Part shown: positions 42,344 through 54,200 of the stretch, piece after piece
Numbering within the stretch: position 1 is the stretch's first letter
Layout: each line of letters starts with the position of its first letter
From: Clarkia xantiana subsp. parviflora
Taxonomy: Eukaryota > Streptophyta > Magnoliopsida > Myrtales > Onagraceae
Direction of reading: 5' to 3'
DNA: 64,000 nucleotides
NCBI GenBank assembly: GCA_036873135.1
Contig: JAPTYO010000004.1
Location: 34,939,105-35,003,104, forward strand
Made by a program: the position numbers and the translations under genes
The notes under the pieces: generated by a model
What the model saw: only the letters and a program-made list of their open reading frames with translations
The model's database searches: none
What the model was told of the DNA's origin: nothing

Positions 42344-43015
42344 GGGGTTAAAGGTCCTTTTGGTACCACATGTTTGCAAAAATTACATTGTTCATACCAC
42401 TAGTATTTTTTCGTACCGAATTGGTACCATATGTTTCCAAACCTTACTGTTTTGGTACCTCCGTTAGGGTTCCGTAAAAAACAGTCGTTAAATGGCATGT
42501 GTCATGCATGTGACCAGCCCAAAACTTTCAATTTTGTTACAATTTAGTCCATTTAATACATCACTAACTTTTATTTTGTTCAATTTAGTCCTAAAACTTC
42601 AAAATCAAACAATTTCCCCAAATTGACCTAGCCGGACCTAGCCATGGGCTAGGTCCGACCCTGGGTCATGGTCGCCGGACCCAGGCGACCCCGACCCAGG
42701 GTCGGACCTAGCCCATGGCTAGGTCCGGCTAGGTCAATTTGGGGAAATGGTTTGATTTTGAAGTTTTATGACTAAATTGAACAAAATAAAAGTTAGGGAT
42801 GTATTAGATGGACTAAATTGTAACAAAATTGAAAGTTTTGGGCTGGTCACGTGCATGACACATGCCATTTAACGGCTGTTTTTGACGGAACCCTAATGGA
42901 GGTACCAAAACAGTAAGGTTTGGAAACATATGGTACCAATTCGGTATGAAAAAATACTAGTAGTATGAACAGTGTAATTTTTGCAAACATGTGGTACCAA
43001 AAGGACCTTTAACCC
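42344..43015. mobile_element. hairpin MITE (672 bp, near-perfect palindrome)
   Basis: The ends GGGTTAAAGGTCC and GGACCTTTAACCC are inverted, and the two arms of about 310 bp match almost throughout. The centre (42626-42735) is GC-rich with TAGCCATGGGCTAGGTCCG inverted around a short loop. The flanks AAATAGCAT and AAATAGAAT (42335-42343, 43016-43024) form a 9-bp duplication with one mismatch, as in Mutator-type MITEs. No coding potential. Confidence 0.88.
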
Positions 43016-43384
43016 AAATAGAATGTATAACTAATTTCTAGTCACATATACCTGATTTTGGTCAGGATGCTCCCTTCTGCTAGATTCAGTCACACCTTCA
43101 TTCTCCACTTCATCCCATGGTGATGCTAGTCAGTCAGATGAAACCTACAATGTGTTCAGCTCAGTGTCAATAACCCCATTCGCAAGTAACAACATTATAA
43201 CCATTGAACATGTTTTTACCTGAGCAGAAGCAGCAGTACCCTCAGCAGCAGTACCGTCAGCAGCACCAGCAGCAGCAGTAGTTCCCTCAGCAGCAGCATC
43301 GACCTCCTATACCAATTACATAAGTTTAACGTAGTTGCACATTAGGTATGTTAAAAGATACATTAACATCAAAACACTACTGAC

Positions 43385-46300
43385 CTGGCTCCTTGTGTTC
43401 ATAGGACATCTTCTTAAGTTGTGCTCTCCACTATTGCAAATTGAGCAGTTGATCTGGAATGTCCTCCTCAGTCTTGAAGGACCAGCCTCGTGGCTAGGTC
43501 TTGTCCTAATTTTTCTTGGTCGACCAGATTGTCTAGTAAACCTCGGAGGCACTATAGGGATGTTGTCATGTGGCTCCCAGAACTCCTGACTCGGGACAGG
43601 ATACACTGGCCGGGCATAACACCTCAACATGGCATCCTTCCTAAAAGTTGGATGCACATAGTTTGAAAGTGTGTGGGGCTCTTGACGAATACACCTCAAA
43701 GCGTGCCCACATGGAAGACCAGTTATTTGGTACTCCCGGCATGTGCAATGGTACCTCTCCAGGTCAACAGCGTACCTGCTTCCAGCATACTGCACTTCAT
43801 ACATGCTGCCTCCTGAGTATGTGACGTTGCATCCAATAGAAGTCACATATCCTCGACCTATCATTCTTCAATATCTCTCCACCCAACCTCCCTTTCCAGA
43901 GTGCAGCTTCCTCCCTATTTTCTTGGAACCGCTTCATAAAATACGTCCTAATGAACTCAAAAGCAGTTATAATAGGTTTGGACCTGCAGCCAAGCAATAC
44001 CTTGTTCCAGCTCTCACAAATGTTGTTCATTATTGCATCCACCTTTGACCACTCAGGGAAGTAACACCTTGCCCATTGCTACCGGGGGATTCTGTCTAGA
44101 TAGTTGAAGGCATCAACATTCAGTCTCCTCAAAGCGTCCATATGTTCCTGATGAATATGCAACAGGCAAGCAGATGCAGCTCCCCACACATGGTTCTTGA
44201 TAGCAACTCCCCTCCATTGTTCCTTCTTCATATTTTCATGTATGTGCCGGACACACCTTCTGTGTTCAGCTTCTGGGAAGATAGTCTCTACAACATTAAC
44301 AAGGCCCTATATCAACATTGAACAAAACAACAGATTCAGAATATTAGACCTCAAATATCAACAAACCAGATATGATAGACATTAGTTAATTCACTTTGTT
44401 TTCATCCAGACCTCTCATATCAACACATATATTACAACAACATATGAAAGGTGTCAAAATGTCTTACCTTCTGCCTATCTGACATAATAACCCAGGTCCT
44501 TCCTGCTGAACCTGTGCCAATGTCTGTTTTCAGACGATCTAGAAACCAGGCCCAGCTGTCGTAGGTTTCCGCTTCTACCCAAGCAACCGCAATCGGGAAC
44601 AGCCCTTGGTTAGCATCTTGTGATATGGCTGAGAGAAGTTGGCCATACTCTGCACCTTTGAGATGACACCCATCTAGACCAATGAAAGGTCGGCAACCCT
44701 CGACAAACCCTCTCTTCCATGCGTTTAAGCACATGTACATCCTCTGGAACCGACCACCGCTCAATAGAATACCAATTGTACTCCTACTGTTGGCTGTCAA
44801 GAAAGCACGGGCGTAGTTCCAGAGCAGACCGTATTGTTTCTCACTCTCTCCAAGGATGATTTCGTCCATCTCCTTACAGGCGTTGTAGACAGTCCACCGG
44901 CTGACATCCAAATGTCTGTCTCGGGCAAGCTCGGAGACAATATATGCAAGTTGCAGCCTGTGCTCTCTATACTTGTCCAGGTACTTGCTGACGATCCACT
45001 TCTTATTGACCTGTTTAGTCCTAAGCACAAGGCAACCTTTTTTGTGCTTGTTCACGAATGTCTTAACCTGAAAATACCCACAAATTTCAGTCAGACAATC
45101 ATAACAAACAGTTTAAATTATAAAAAGCACCAAATAGAGTGATGTAAGAGTACTGTACCTGCATAGTTTCCTCATTCCTAACCTTGGAGGCGTAGATCCT
45201 CCAGCCACATTTCTTCTTGCAAACGACATCCACCTTTTTCTTGTTGTTGGACTGAAACCGGTAGGTATATCGGTGGATAATGCTATGCTCCGCCAATGCC
45301 TGGCGGAATGCTTCAGAATTCGGGAACAGAAGCCCGATCGTCAGCTCTGCCGGAGGGGCATTTGGTCCCGTACTCTCCTTATACTCCGGGAACCGACGGT
45401 GACTGTCCACTTCTTCATCGGAGTCCGACTTTGGAAGAGATGCCAGGCTCAAACTGTTGTGTAGCAGATCCTGTAGAGCATGTCCATTAACATCATCCAA
45501 AAAATCCAATTCATCGAACTCTTCTGCAGGAGGTCCATCTGCGACACAAACAAAAATATCATTCATGTATATAATTACATAATAAATCAGTAACTAAGCA
45601 GTTGCATAACACTAACCTGCAACATTCCCAACATGCCCTGTCACTGGTAACCTTCCTCTTCCCGGCAGCGACTTCCTTCCTCCTTTCTGCCTCCTTCGCC
45701 TTCTCCACCCGTACTGTTTCCCTGGCAACTCTATGCCATGGGTCCGAACCATCGGAATCTGTGTTGTGCACGTCCTCTCCATCTCTAGGCACCCAGTCTT
45801 CATCGGAGAGTATTTCAGCAGGAAGACGCTGTTATTCAACTTCACTATCTTCTTCTTCACCGGATTCAATGGACACCTCTTCATAGGAGGAAGATGCCTC
45901 GTCTCGGCTCCCCTCTAGATCGACATGTATGGGAGATATAGGTGCTTGTCCATCTCTTTCAGCTACTTCCCGTGCCAACCCCGACCTCAACTCTTCCATG
46001 GCATGCCTTAACTGAACCAGGTCGTCGCTTGTTCGACTTGTCCCTTCAACCCCTTGCATAGTTCTGGACCCTTCAACATCGTCCTTAATCATGTACAACT
46101 GCATCAGGGCTCCTCTAGGATGCCTCTCTATCACATCACCCCAATCAGACATACCCAAGATTAGTTTTAAGGCGATTACTCCACCGGGCATAAACTTTCT
46201 ATAGTTTATTAATCGCCACTCGGGATAGCCATACTTTTCCCTCGCCAACTTCAGTAGCTCCCTGAATGGGTAGAAGCTTGAAATCTCAAAGCAGTCGATC

Positions 46301-47890
46301 TGGCCAACGTACTTACTTAGAGACCCATTGGCTTCAACAATAAACCGGCCATGATGGTTTATTTCCACAGTTATTGGATACTCTTCCATGCTGCTTTGTG
46401 CCTGTACATCTGCCAGCAAACAAATTGACAAATTAGACAGTTTCTGACAAATCAAACATTTGAAGGGTAACAAAGTTCTGTACATTTGTTAAGGTATGAA
46501 GAAGGTCTGAACTTTTGTTCTTGTTTACAATTTAAAATAAAGGTCTGAAGAAGGTCTCAGTCAGTAAAATGTTTTCCATTAGAAGTTGCAGTAAGTCAGT
46601 AAAATGACTGAGACCTCTATTATAAAACATTATACTAACTGGGACCTCTATTGTAAACAAGAATAACTGTTCAGACCTTATTTGTCAAACCTTCACAAAT
46701 GTTCAGAACTTTGTTCTACACAAATGTATGAATGATTTCAAATATACAAGAACTTTTCAAATGTCATAAAAAAACTCAATAGCACAGATATATTGTAAGA
46801 AATAACAAAATTTGTTTCTAACAAATCAAACATTTGAAGGGTAACAAAGTTCTGTACATTTGTTAAGGTATGACGAAGGTCTGAACTTTTGTTCTTGTTT
46901 AAAATAAAGGTCTGAAGAATACCTCAGTCAGTAAAATGTTTTCCAATATAAGTTGCAGTAAGTCAGTAAAATGACTGAGACCTCTATTTTAAAACATTAT
47001 ACACAAACTGGGACCTCTATTGTAAACAAGAAGAACTGTTCAAACCTTATTTGTCAAACCTTCACAAATGTTCAGACCTTTGTTTTAAACAAATGTATGA
47101 CAGATTTAAAATATACAAGAACTTGTCAAATGTCAACAAAAACTCAATACCACAGATATATTGTAGGAAATAACAAAATTTGTGTAAAAAAGAGGAGTGT
47201 CAATTTCCTCTTGTGTGAAAATTCAGGTCTCAAAAGTTCTTATTCTTTCAAATTATAGGTCTCTAATCAGTTTGACATTATAGGTTTCCAATCAGTTTAC
47301 ATTTACACGAAAATGAAACCGTAAAAATACTTGTTCAAGTTTTCTTGTTTAGAACAAAACCTATACAAATTTCGGTCCCTAATCCAAACAAGAGGTTCAA
47401 TGTATAAACTATCCATTTTTCAACCTCTAATCAGCCAACTGACCTAACTTCACTCACTTTCAAGTAACATTTTCGACTTTCCTTAACAATGAAATGTTCA
47501 AGTTCTTCAAATTTCAATTTCTTCATAAACCAAATTCAGTTAGCCGTTACACATCCATAAAGTTTCGATTTTCCCAACACTAATCAGCCAATATACCCAA
47601 CTGAACTAACTAAAAACTATCAATTTCAAATGTAATTAACAATTTCGTTTTCAGTGCAGTCAGAATTTCAATATTCAATTTCAACTTTCAATCTTCCTAT
47701 ATTCTGTCGAGAATCTGCTAAATGCTTCATTAAAATCAAATAATCAACATCTTTTAACACATCCACCAAGAAAAATCTAAACTTTGTACAAATTTAATCT
47801 CAATTTCAACAATTTGTACAAACCCACAACAAATACAGACTTCAAATCTCACATTCTGTGTAAAATTAACTTACCAGACACACTAGCCAT
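43385..47890 (-). pseudogene. MULE transposase gene, decayed
   Basis: Exons on the minus strand: 47890-47875 (MASVS), 46409-about 45617, 45540-45159, 45067-44468, 44306-43385. Order of domains: PB1-like N-terminus (MEEYPITVEINHHGRFIVEA), acidic/basic linker, MuDR DNA-binding region (FPNSEAFRQALAEHSIIHRY, CGWRIYASKV), MULE transposase core (PFIGLDGCHLKG with the first catalytic Asp; VIMSDRQKGLV with the second), SWIM zinc finger (YHCTCREYQITGLPCGHALR) and a zinc knuckle (CSICNSGEHNLRRCP). It would cut and rejoin the element ends. Lesions: TAA at 45832-45834, TAG at 44079-44081, and a frameshift with a stop near 43870; the join at 45617/45540 is also out of phase. Exon 1 was chosen because its GT and phase fit the 46409 exon. 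It is probably inactive. Confidence 0.88.
46441..47184 (-). repeat. 375-bp tandem duplication in transposase intron 1
   Basis: 46441-46815 and 46816 to about 47184 are direct copies with scattered changes and indels. Each contains an inverted pair of the motif ACTGAGACCTC/GAGGTCTCAGT-like and AAGGTCTGAA, the TIR-related heptamer. Confidence 0.85.
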
Positions 47891-48446
47891 TTTCCTCAGC
47901 CCTAAAATTCGTCCACCGCTCGCGTCCTCTACAGTGTCGTCACCTTCGAAGCCCTGCTGCAACTCCCCTCTTTTCTGCTGCAACTCCCGTCAACCTCGCC
48001 GCAAGCCTTACGAAATTCCCGCTCCACTTCGCCGGAATCTTCCTCACAGTCCCAGTCGGGGCAAACCCTAGTTTCGTTCTTCAGTTTTTTGAGAGAGTTT
48101 GAGAATAGAGAATGGGGAAGATGGAGAAGTTTGATCGGATGTGACAGAGGGAGTAGGGAGATGAAGAGACGTCTGCTTTCATTTTCTCGCCCAAGGGTAT
48201 TTTTGTCATTTCCGCTCGGCACGTGACATGCACAAGGATGCAGGAGGGGCAATTTTGGGATTCAATTTTTAAGTGAGGCACGTTTTTGGCACGTGACAAC
48301 TTTCTATCAATTTTGACAGAAAAATCTAACAGAGACCTCAGTTATCAACAAGTCCAAACCTCGGACCTCAGTTATCACCAATTCAATCTTCAGACCTCTC
48401 AAATTAACAAGGGTCAATCTTCAGACATCTCCCAGGTTATTGACCC
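47891..48446. promoter_or_regulatory. MULE right end: transposase promoter and TIR
   Basis: Upstream of the transposase ATG lies a GC-richer leader (47900-48070), then AT-rich DNA, then the TIR (about 48300-48446). Repeated AGACCTCAG/GAGGTCTGAAG motifs in the TIR may be transposase binding sites (inference). Confidence 0.6.
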
Positions 48447-48455
48447 TTTATTATT

Positions 48456-49955
48456 ATTCCAAATTTACATTCAACTTTTACTCATTTATTTTAGTTTTCC
48501 TATTATTTTATATATTTAATCTAATCTAAAAAAAGGAAAACACATTTTTAGGAATCTCTAACTGGCATGTGAATTTTATGAGTTTAATAAAAATAACTGA
48601 AGTATCAACTATTTGAAATGTGACTTATCAATTAGTTATTGCTTGATTCACCTAGTTAGACAGCTCGTTCTGGCCCGAGCCCATATCAGACATGGTCACC
48701 TTGTTTAGAAGATCATGTCTTAGATGTGCACGAGCCTGTTCGAGCTTATGGCTCACCCTAGCCAATAAAAAATCGTTCGTGATTCAACTGGTCGAGCTTG
48801 GGGGGCCATAACCCGGACATGTATACATGATTTCCTATACAAGGTGGCCATGTTTGGTCCGAATTTGGGCCAAGAAGAGTCCTCTAACTAGATGAATTGA
48901 GTCACGGATGACTGATAAGTTGCACTTCAGATAGTCGACACTCCAAATATATATAATAAATAAATAAAAGCCTAGACTCCTAAAAGTTACATACCGATAA
49001 TCGAGACTCCTAAAATATTATATTTCCTCTAAACTAATATAATTCTACTTGATTAAATTAAATAATGATACATGACGAAACCATTAAATTTGTGGTTTCA
49101 AATCAATTCTAAAGGTCCTAACCCTAAAATGTGTATCACGCGTGCTGCATTTCTGAACTTTAAAGCACCCAAAAAGTCTACACAAATAAATAATATTATG
49201 TCATGTATTTATATTTGTTTCATTTTATTTACTATATAAAATTATATAATTTTAAATATCGTAATAAAAAATATTAACTTTTTGTGTACGGTACTCAAAT
49301 GTAGAAATATTTTGTTTTCATATAAAAGGTTTACAATGATATCATAATATCTAATTTAGATAAATTATTATAATATATTAATAATAAAATGTAAATTTTC
49401 AATAATGAATTTTTATGTGATGCGTGAATTCGTTTCATGATATAAAATATGCTTTATACCAACAGACGGGTTATATTTTTGTTTTCCTTTTGTCAAATAG
49501 GTGTACTTAAACTTAAAGTTACTTTGTACTTATTGATCCTTTTGGAAATGATTTAGTTAAATATTAAACAAAGAAAACGATTAAAGTTTAGAGATATTTA
49601 AAAGAGAAAACTCAATGATTTTTTTTTTTGGTAAGAAAAATCAAAATTAATAAATTCTGTACGAACTACATGTACTTTTTAAAAAAAAATAAACCAGGCG
49701 CTCCAGAAGCCTTGAGTCCTACGAATTTGTACTAACCGTAATTACAACGCTAAATTAAAAAATAAACGTTACTAGATTAGGACTATATTTTAATATATAT
49801 TAGGATATATATCCTAAATTAGGAAACAAATGACTTTATATATATATAATATAATATAGCAGTCGTAGTGGTAGTTACTACTTTCACTTTCTTTACTAGA
49901 AGATAGATTTCAGAGCTGACTGATAATCTATCTCCGTCTCTCTCAAGTCTCAATT
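48456..49955 (+). other. non-coding part of right duplication unit and promoter of response-regulator copy 2
   Basis: It matches 7914-8818 and 13780-14362. No gene was seen before 49956. At 49376/49377 it reads through without the Helitron. TATA-like run at about 49835-49858, then the same CT-rich leader as copy 1. Confidence 0.7.
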
Positions 49956-50993
49956 ATGGAGTTGGCGACTCCTCCACTCCGCCGCAATTTTGGTTCGACT
50001 GTGACTGTTCTTGCCGTCGATTCCGACATCGAGCATCTCCTGAACTTGAGTAAGTTGCTTCGCTTCTTCAACTACCAGGTCGCCACTTGCCAAACAGCCA
50101 CCGGTGCTCTGTCGCTGCTCCGAAAGCGGACGAACCAGTTCCAGATTCTTCTCGCCGACGTCGCCTTGCCGGACAATGATGGTTTCGATTTGCTAACTGT
50201 GGCGACAGCAGAATTCCCGGCCCTGCAAGTCATTCTCTTCTCCGACGCCGGCTACGAAACAGCGGCTGTCCAAGCCCTAAAATTAGGTGCCTGTGCTTTC
50301 TACACCAAACCCATTCCTTCGGACGTAGTGGAACATGTCTGGCAACACGTTTTCAGGAGAAAGGTCGAATCTTTGCCACCGCCGCCATTGCCGATTGTTT
50401 CACCAGCGCCCAAGAGGAGAAGAGACGATGATGTGAATTCGAGCGTGATTATTCAGGGGACTGAAGGGATCAAGAGATTAAAGAAGGCGGGTGCAGAATC
50501 GAGGAGGAAACCTAGGTTGGTTTGGTCGCCGGCGCTCCACAGCAAGTTCCTGGCCGCCGTTGAGTTAATCGGCGCCGACAATCTTACTTCTGGAAAAATC
50601 CTCAAAGCAATGGAACAGATGGGAGGAGTGGGGGTGAGTCTCAGTGAACCTCAAGTCTCGAGTTACCTGCAGCGGTATCGTAAGAATCTTCTTTTGGAGA
50701 AGAATAATTCATTATCTGCGGCGGCAGAATCATCGGAACCCTCCTCCTACCAAGAGACATCATCTCCATCTACTGCTCCTGCTCCTGCTATTGATGAACC
50801 CTACTTGTCTGATCAACAACTATCTGCCATCACTTCTTCACCGGATTATACTACTTCCCCGGAAACATCATCGTACGTGGAATCAGGAGGAGTTGTGGAA
50901 TCAGAAGGAGAATATTTTGACTGGTGCTTGAATAATCTTGACTTATCTTTTCTTGAAAAACAGCTAGAAACTATTAATAATCTATCTGCTTAA
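49956..50993 (+). CDS. type-B-like response regulator, right copy
   Basis: It encodes the same 345 residues as the left copy, and no base change was noticed in the coding sequence. Receiver with D22/D24, D68, S96 and K118; GARP domain 184-243; acidic end. Expected role: nuclear phosphorelay transcription regulator. Unlike copy 1, its upstream DNA is the ancestral sequence for about 1.5 kb and then the MULE, whose transposase points away. It stands in its original position facing the complete kinase gene; the two stop codons are 316 bp apart, so 3' UTRs may overlap. Which copy is ancestral cannot be said from the gene itself, but the intact right neighbour shows that the right end of this unit is the original one. 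Confidence 0.92.
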   Translation: MELATPPLRRNFGSTVTVLAVDSDIEHLLNLSKLLRFFNYQVATCQTATGALSLLRKRTNQFQILLADVALPDNDGFDLLTVATAEFPALQVILFSDAGYETAAVQALKLGACAFYTKPIPSDVVEHVWQHVFRRKVESLPPPPLPIVSPAPKRRRDDDVNSSVIIQGTEGIKRLKKAGAESRRKPRLVWSPALHSKFLAAVELIGADNLTSGKILKAMEQMGGVGVSLSEPQVSSYLQRYRKNLLLEKNNSLSAAAESSEPSSYQETSSPSTAPAPAIDEPYLSDQQLSAITSSPDYTTSPETSSYVESGGVVESEGEYFDWCLNNLDLSFLEKQLETINNLSA

Positions 50994-51309
50994 TTGCAAT
51001 TAAATTAGCAGATGCACTTCTAGCTAGCCTGATTCATTGATTGTTTCTAGTATGTATGTATGTATAGAGTAGTAATTCTTACCACTTTGTCTTTGTAACA
51101 AGGCAACATTCTTAATGAATAATAATATTTGGTTATTGATTTTTTTCAAATTCTGTCTCTGTCTACAATTTCCTTTCCTGCCTACTATCATATACCCTTC
51201 CATGCATGTACTTACAGATGGTCAACTTATGTATGTATAGCAATAGAAGATTTACATAAACAAAAACAAACACATCAAATGCTTCTCTTATTATTGTTTG
51301 TAATGAGGT

Positions 51310-53189
51310 TCATACAAAGCAAGGTGTAGTTGATGTTGGGAGTCTTAAGGTACCCCCTAGTTCAAGGGGAACAAGGGGTACGAGTGAATGCAGAACATCA
51401 GATATCAATGGCCTGTAGGTTGGTTCTGACTGCACACACAGCAAAGCCACAGCAGCCACCTAATAACAAAAATACACAGCCTTTTTTACTTAATAAACAA
51501 AACCATTTATCATCATCATCATCATCTTTTCAGAAAGAAACAAACAAAGCAAGCATTTTTAAAGATGACACTAATCTACTATCTTCAATCAAAACAGTAC
51601 CTGATACAGGTGCTTTGTGTCCATTGTATCTTTAATTGCAGGATCAACTATGTTGGGAAGTTTTTCTCTGTCAGTTAGCTGAGGCATGGCCTGCATGCAT
51701 TTTGTAGAGAATACAATGATTATAATATTTTCATCAACTTTACAAGAATTCCATACAAATTTGCTCAACTAACCCACGATACAATTGATTGGCACCGACC
51801 CGGTGCCAGTTTCTCTAGAGGCCTTCTTCCTAAAAGAAGCTCTAAAAGTACAACTCCAAACCCATACACATCACTTTTCTCAGTCAATTTACCTGAAGTG
51901 TATAGTGATTTCATCAACAAAACTTAAATAATAATAATAATAATTCAACAGATATATACAGATACAGGCCATCATACCATCTAGAAGATACTCTGGTGCT
52001 ACATAACCTAAAGTGCCCGAAAGGTCGCTCTTATCTTTCTTGCTGGATTTCCCCGTCACAGCAAGTCCAAAATCCGATAGCTGCGACATAGCTCAGATGA
52101 GATATATCCTATTTCTGCAGAATATAATAACATCAAATATAACTTACCTTGGCATTGAAGTTTGCATCTAGAAGGATGTTAGCTGTTTTCATATCTCTGT
52201 GGATAACTCGCGGTTTGCACTGATCATGCAGATACTCGATTCCTCTGTTTCACCAGCTACTGTTAAAAGACTGCTATTTACTATAAAAATATGAAACTGA
52301 AACTGCAAGCTCACCGTGCTGTATCTAGTGCTATCTTCATCCGCATATGCCAAGTCAATACTGATCCTTCAGGACCTTAAAATGCAAAACAAGAAGAACA
52401 TTCATCTTTTATTTTTTATTTCGACACCGTTTCTTTGTAGTACTAAAAGAACAAACTCTTACCATACAACTGACTCTCCAAAGACCCATTATGCATCAAT
52501 TCATAAACGATACATCGTGCTTGACCATGAACGCTATAACCCACCAGGGAGATTACATTTGGATGCTGCATTTTACTCAGTAAGTGCACCTCTATCTGCA
52601 AATATGCTCCGTCATATATAATAGCGTAAGATTGAGATATATAAACTCAGGAAATAATGCATCTTTTTAGCGGATAATAGTACCTCAAAGTCTCTTGAAC
52701 CTCCTTGGCTCCCGGAATCCAACTTCTTCACAGCAATTTGTGTGTTATCATCTAAAGTACCCTTGAAAACGCACCCAAATCCACCCTCCCCCAATTTATT
52801 AATGGGATCAAAATTGTTAGTGGCTTTCTCTAGGAGCTTGTAGTCGATAAATGCAGCAGAAGCCTTCTTATTAATCACCTTAATCGTACTAAATTTTCCA
52901 AACAAAGAGAGCCACTTCTGAGCTTCTTCATGTTATAACCCCCACAAGTTCACAGTACATCCAAAAATTAGCTCCAAAATGTATAAACATTGAATCCCAT
53001 GTAATTAAAGCAACAAGAAGACTAAATGAGGAAATAATTACCTAAGCTGTCAGGGCTACTTGTATCGGTGTAAGCTTTGCGTTTGGACCGAACATGGTAA
53101 ATCCAGAAACATATAGAGAGCAGTGAAATTGCAGCCACAGAAGAAGAAGCAACTGCTAGTGCAATTACCAAATTGACCTTTGAATGCAT
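51310..53189 (-). CDS. receptor-like protein kinase (At1g80640/At2g25220-like)
   Basis: Nine exon segments join in phase: 53189-53042, 52925-52684, 52595-52463, 52375-52315, 52244-52148, 52080-51978, 51892-51774, 51690-51601, 51459-51310, giving about 380 residues from the ATG at 53189. A membrane helix ([20 protein letters not shown]) is followed by a basic stop-transfer (RSKRK) and a Ser/Thr kinase: GEGGFGCVF loop, AVKK lysine, catalytic [44 protein letters not shown]. All key residues are present, so it is likely active at the plasma membrane. A further upstream exon (53712 to about 53899, donor CAG/GT) could be leader or signal peptide; no ATG-initiated frame joins it cleanly, so the N-terminus is open. 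The duplication breakpoint 51411 lies in the last exon, but this copy is unbroken. Confidence 0.92.
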
Positions 53190-54200
53190 GATCTCTTCTG
53201 CCTCCAACAATCAATCAGTACCTTAATATCACAATAATTGAAGGATTCTAATCATTAACGTGCAAGGTAAGTTATATGTTTGTGTATAAGACTAAATTAG
53301 GGGGTAGAAAGTGATTGATTCACAAGCTGTACAAATTCTCTCCAAATGACAATACTTAATTTAACAGTTGACTTTGATTAGCAAATGAAGTGCCTTCTCA
53401 ATCAATCTATATTTTATAATGATGAAGAGTTGAGGAGAATGATTGAGCATCTTTCAGGATATGCATTTTATATAAGCAACAGTAAGACTTTCCCTTACAT
53501 ATTCTCAGATACTGGATATCTCAAGTTGAATACTTTTCTAATGACTAAACTCAACTAGATAGCAAAGAAAATCTTCCGCCCAACGGGAAATTCTACATAA
53601 TAAATAATAAAGAAACAAGTAGAATTCACTATTGTACTACTGTGACTATCAAAACTTCGTTATTCAAGTTTCAGATTCCAAATTTTCAATCAAGAGAGAG
53701 AGAGAGAGAACCTGAAGGCGCAATACGAAATGGATAATACTGGAGAATGCATTAAATGGAATTGAGTAGCTGAAGAAGAAGAGGAGAGGAAGAAAGCAGT
53801 GTACAGCCTGTGTGTCGTCTTCTTCAAGATAAGCGTGAAGGAGATATGCAGAATCGGCAAAAAAAACCAAAAGAAAATGCAGAGACAGTTAAATCCCACC
53901 CAGCACCCGAAACTTAATACCCAGTGAATGAAAAGCTGCAGAATTGGGGAATCTCAAAGTTTAGTGCTTCCTCAAAGAGAAAAAAGGGCTAGAATTAAAC
54001 TAAAAGGGATTTTGTAGAAAAGCATTTGTGGATGGGAGGAGGGCAGTTGGGAACAGATGGAGATTATAGATAGAGCAGGGAAGGTGCTATATAGCAAATG
54101 AAAGAAAGAAAGAAGGTGCTGATGAATGAATATATGATGTTGGTGTTACTTGTTTGGTGCTCTTTCTTACCAAAATTCTCTCTCTCTCTCTGCTTCAATT
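53190..54200 (-). promoter_or_regulatory. 5' region of the kinase gene
   Basis: It contains intron 1 with a GA-repeat (53694-53709), the probable first exon (53712-53899) with a hydrophobic frame, and an upstream (CT)n run at about 54178-54192. AT-rich promoter DNA follows. No other gene. Confidence 0.5.

Larger units (their letters stand above)
41461..43304 (-). pseudogene. middle C-terminal exons of the MULE transposase gene
   Basis: Exon-like blocks after AG sites: 43304-43219 (alanine-rich, GCT repeats), about 41952-41855 (SNKRMKRKRRDIFVDDG, then after a one-base frameshift EYEANDEETLSEYIL), and about 41778-41485 (SVGRRLKRKDAAVIDEQ, then acidic). The last block has in-frame TAA and TAG stops. 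Each exon starts S-x-x-R/K-basic followed by an acidic run, like 33069, which suggests exon duplication. The MITE and a 30-bp tandem array lie in its introns. Confidence 0.5.
27215..48446 (-). mobile_element. Mutator-like element (MULE) of 21 kb carrying nested elements
   Basis: The terminal inverted repeats begin GGGTCAATAACC and run about 150 bp: left arm 27215-27244 plus 30450-30560, right arm about 48300-48446. The 9-bp target duplication TTTATTATT is at 27206-27214 and 48447-48455, and the uninterrupted site is present in the left duplication unit near 7905. It carries a broken MuDR/MULE-type transposase gene (minus strand, from 47890) and a GRF zinc-finger gene. Later insertions are the foldback element 27245-30440, the gag-only LTR element 33118-41441 and the MITE 42344-43015. 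Without these it is about 9 kb. Confidence 0.95.
15819..51411 (+). repeat. tandem segmental duplication, right unit
   Basis: Its parts are 15819-15999, 27052-27214, 48447-49376 and 49377-51411, in the same order as 7578-8818 and 13780-15818 of the left unit. They are interrupted by a gypsy and a Mutator element. Divergence by eye falls from several percent at the left end, to about 1% in 48456-49376, to a handful of changes in the last 2 kb, with none noticed in the response-regulator coding sequence. The unit ends at 51411 inside the kinase last exon. Confidence 0.95.

Noticed and set aside
53664..53899. First exon with start codon for the kinase
   Set aside because: The hydrophobic frames here begin at non-ATG codons and no ATG joins in phase to 53201; it was kept only as a possible exon in the kinase entry.
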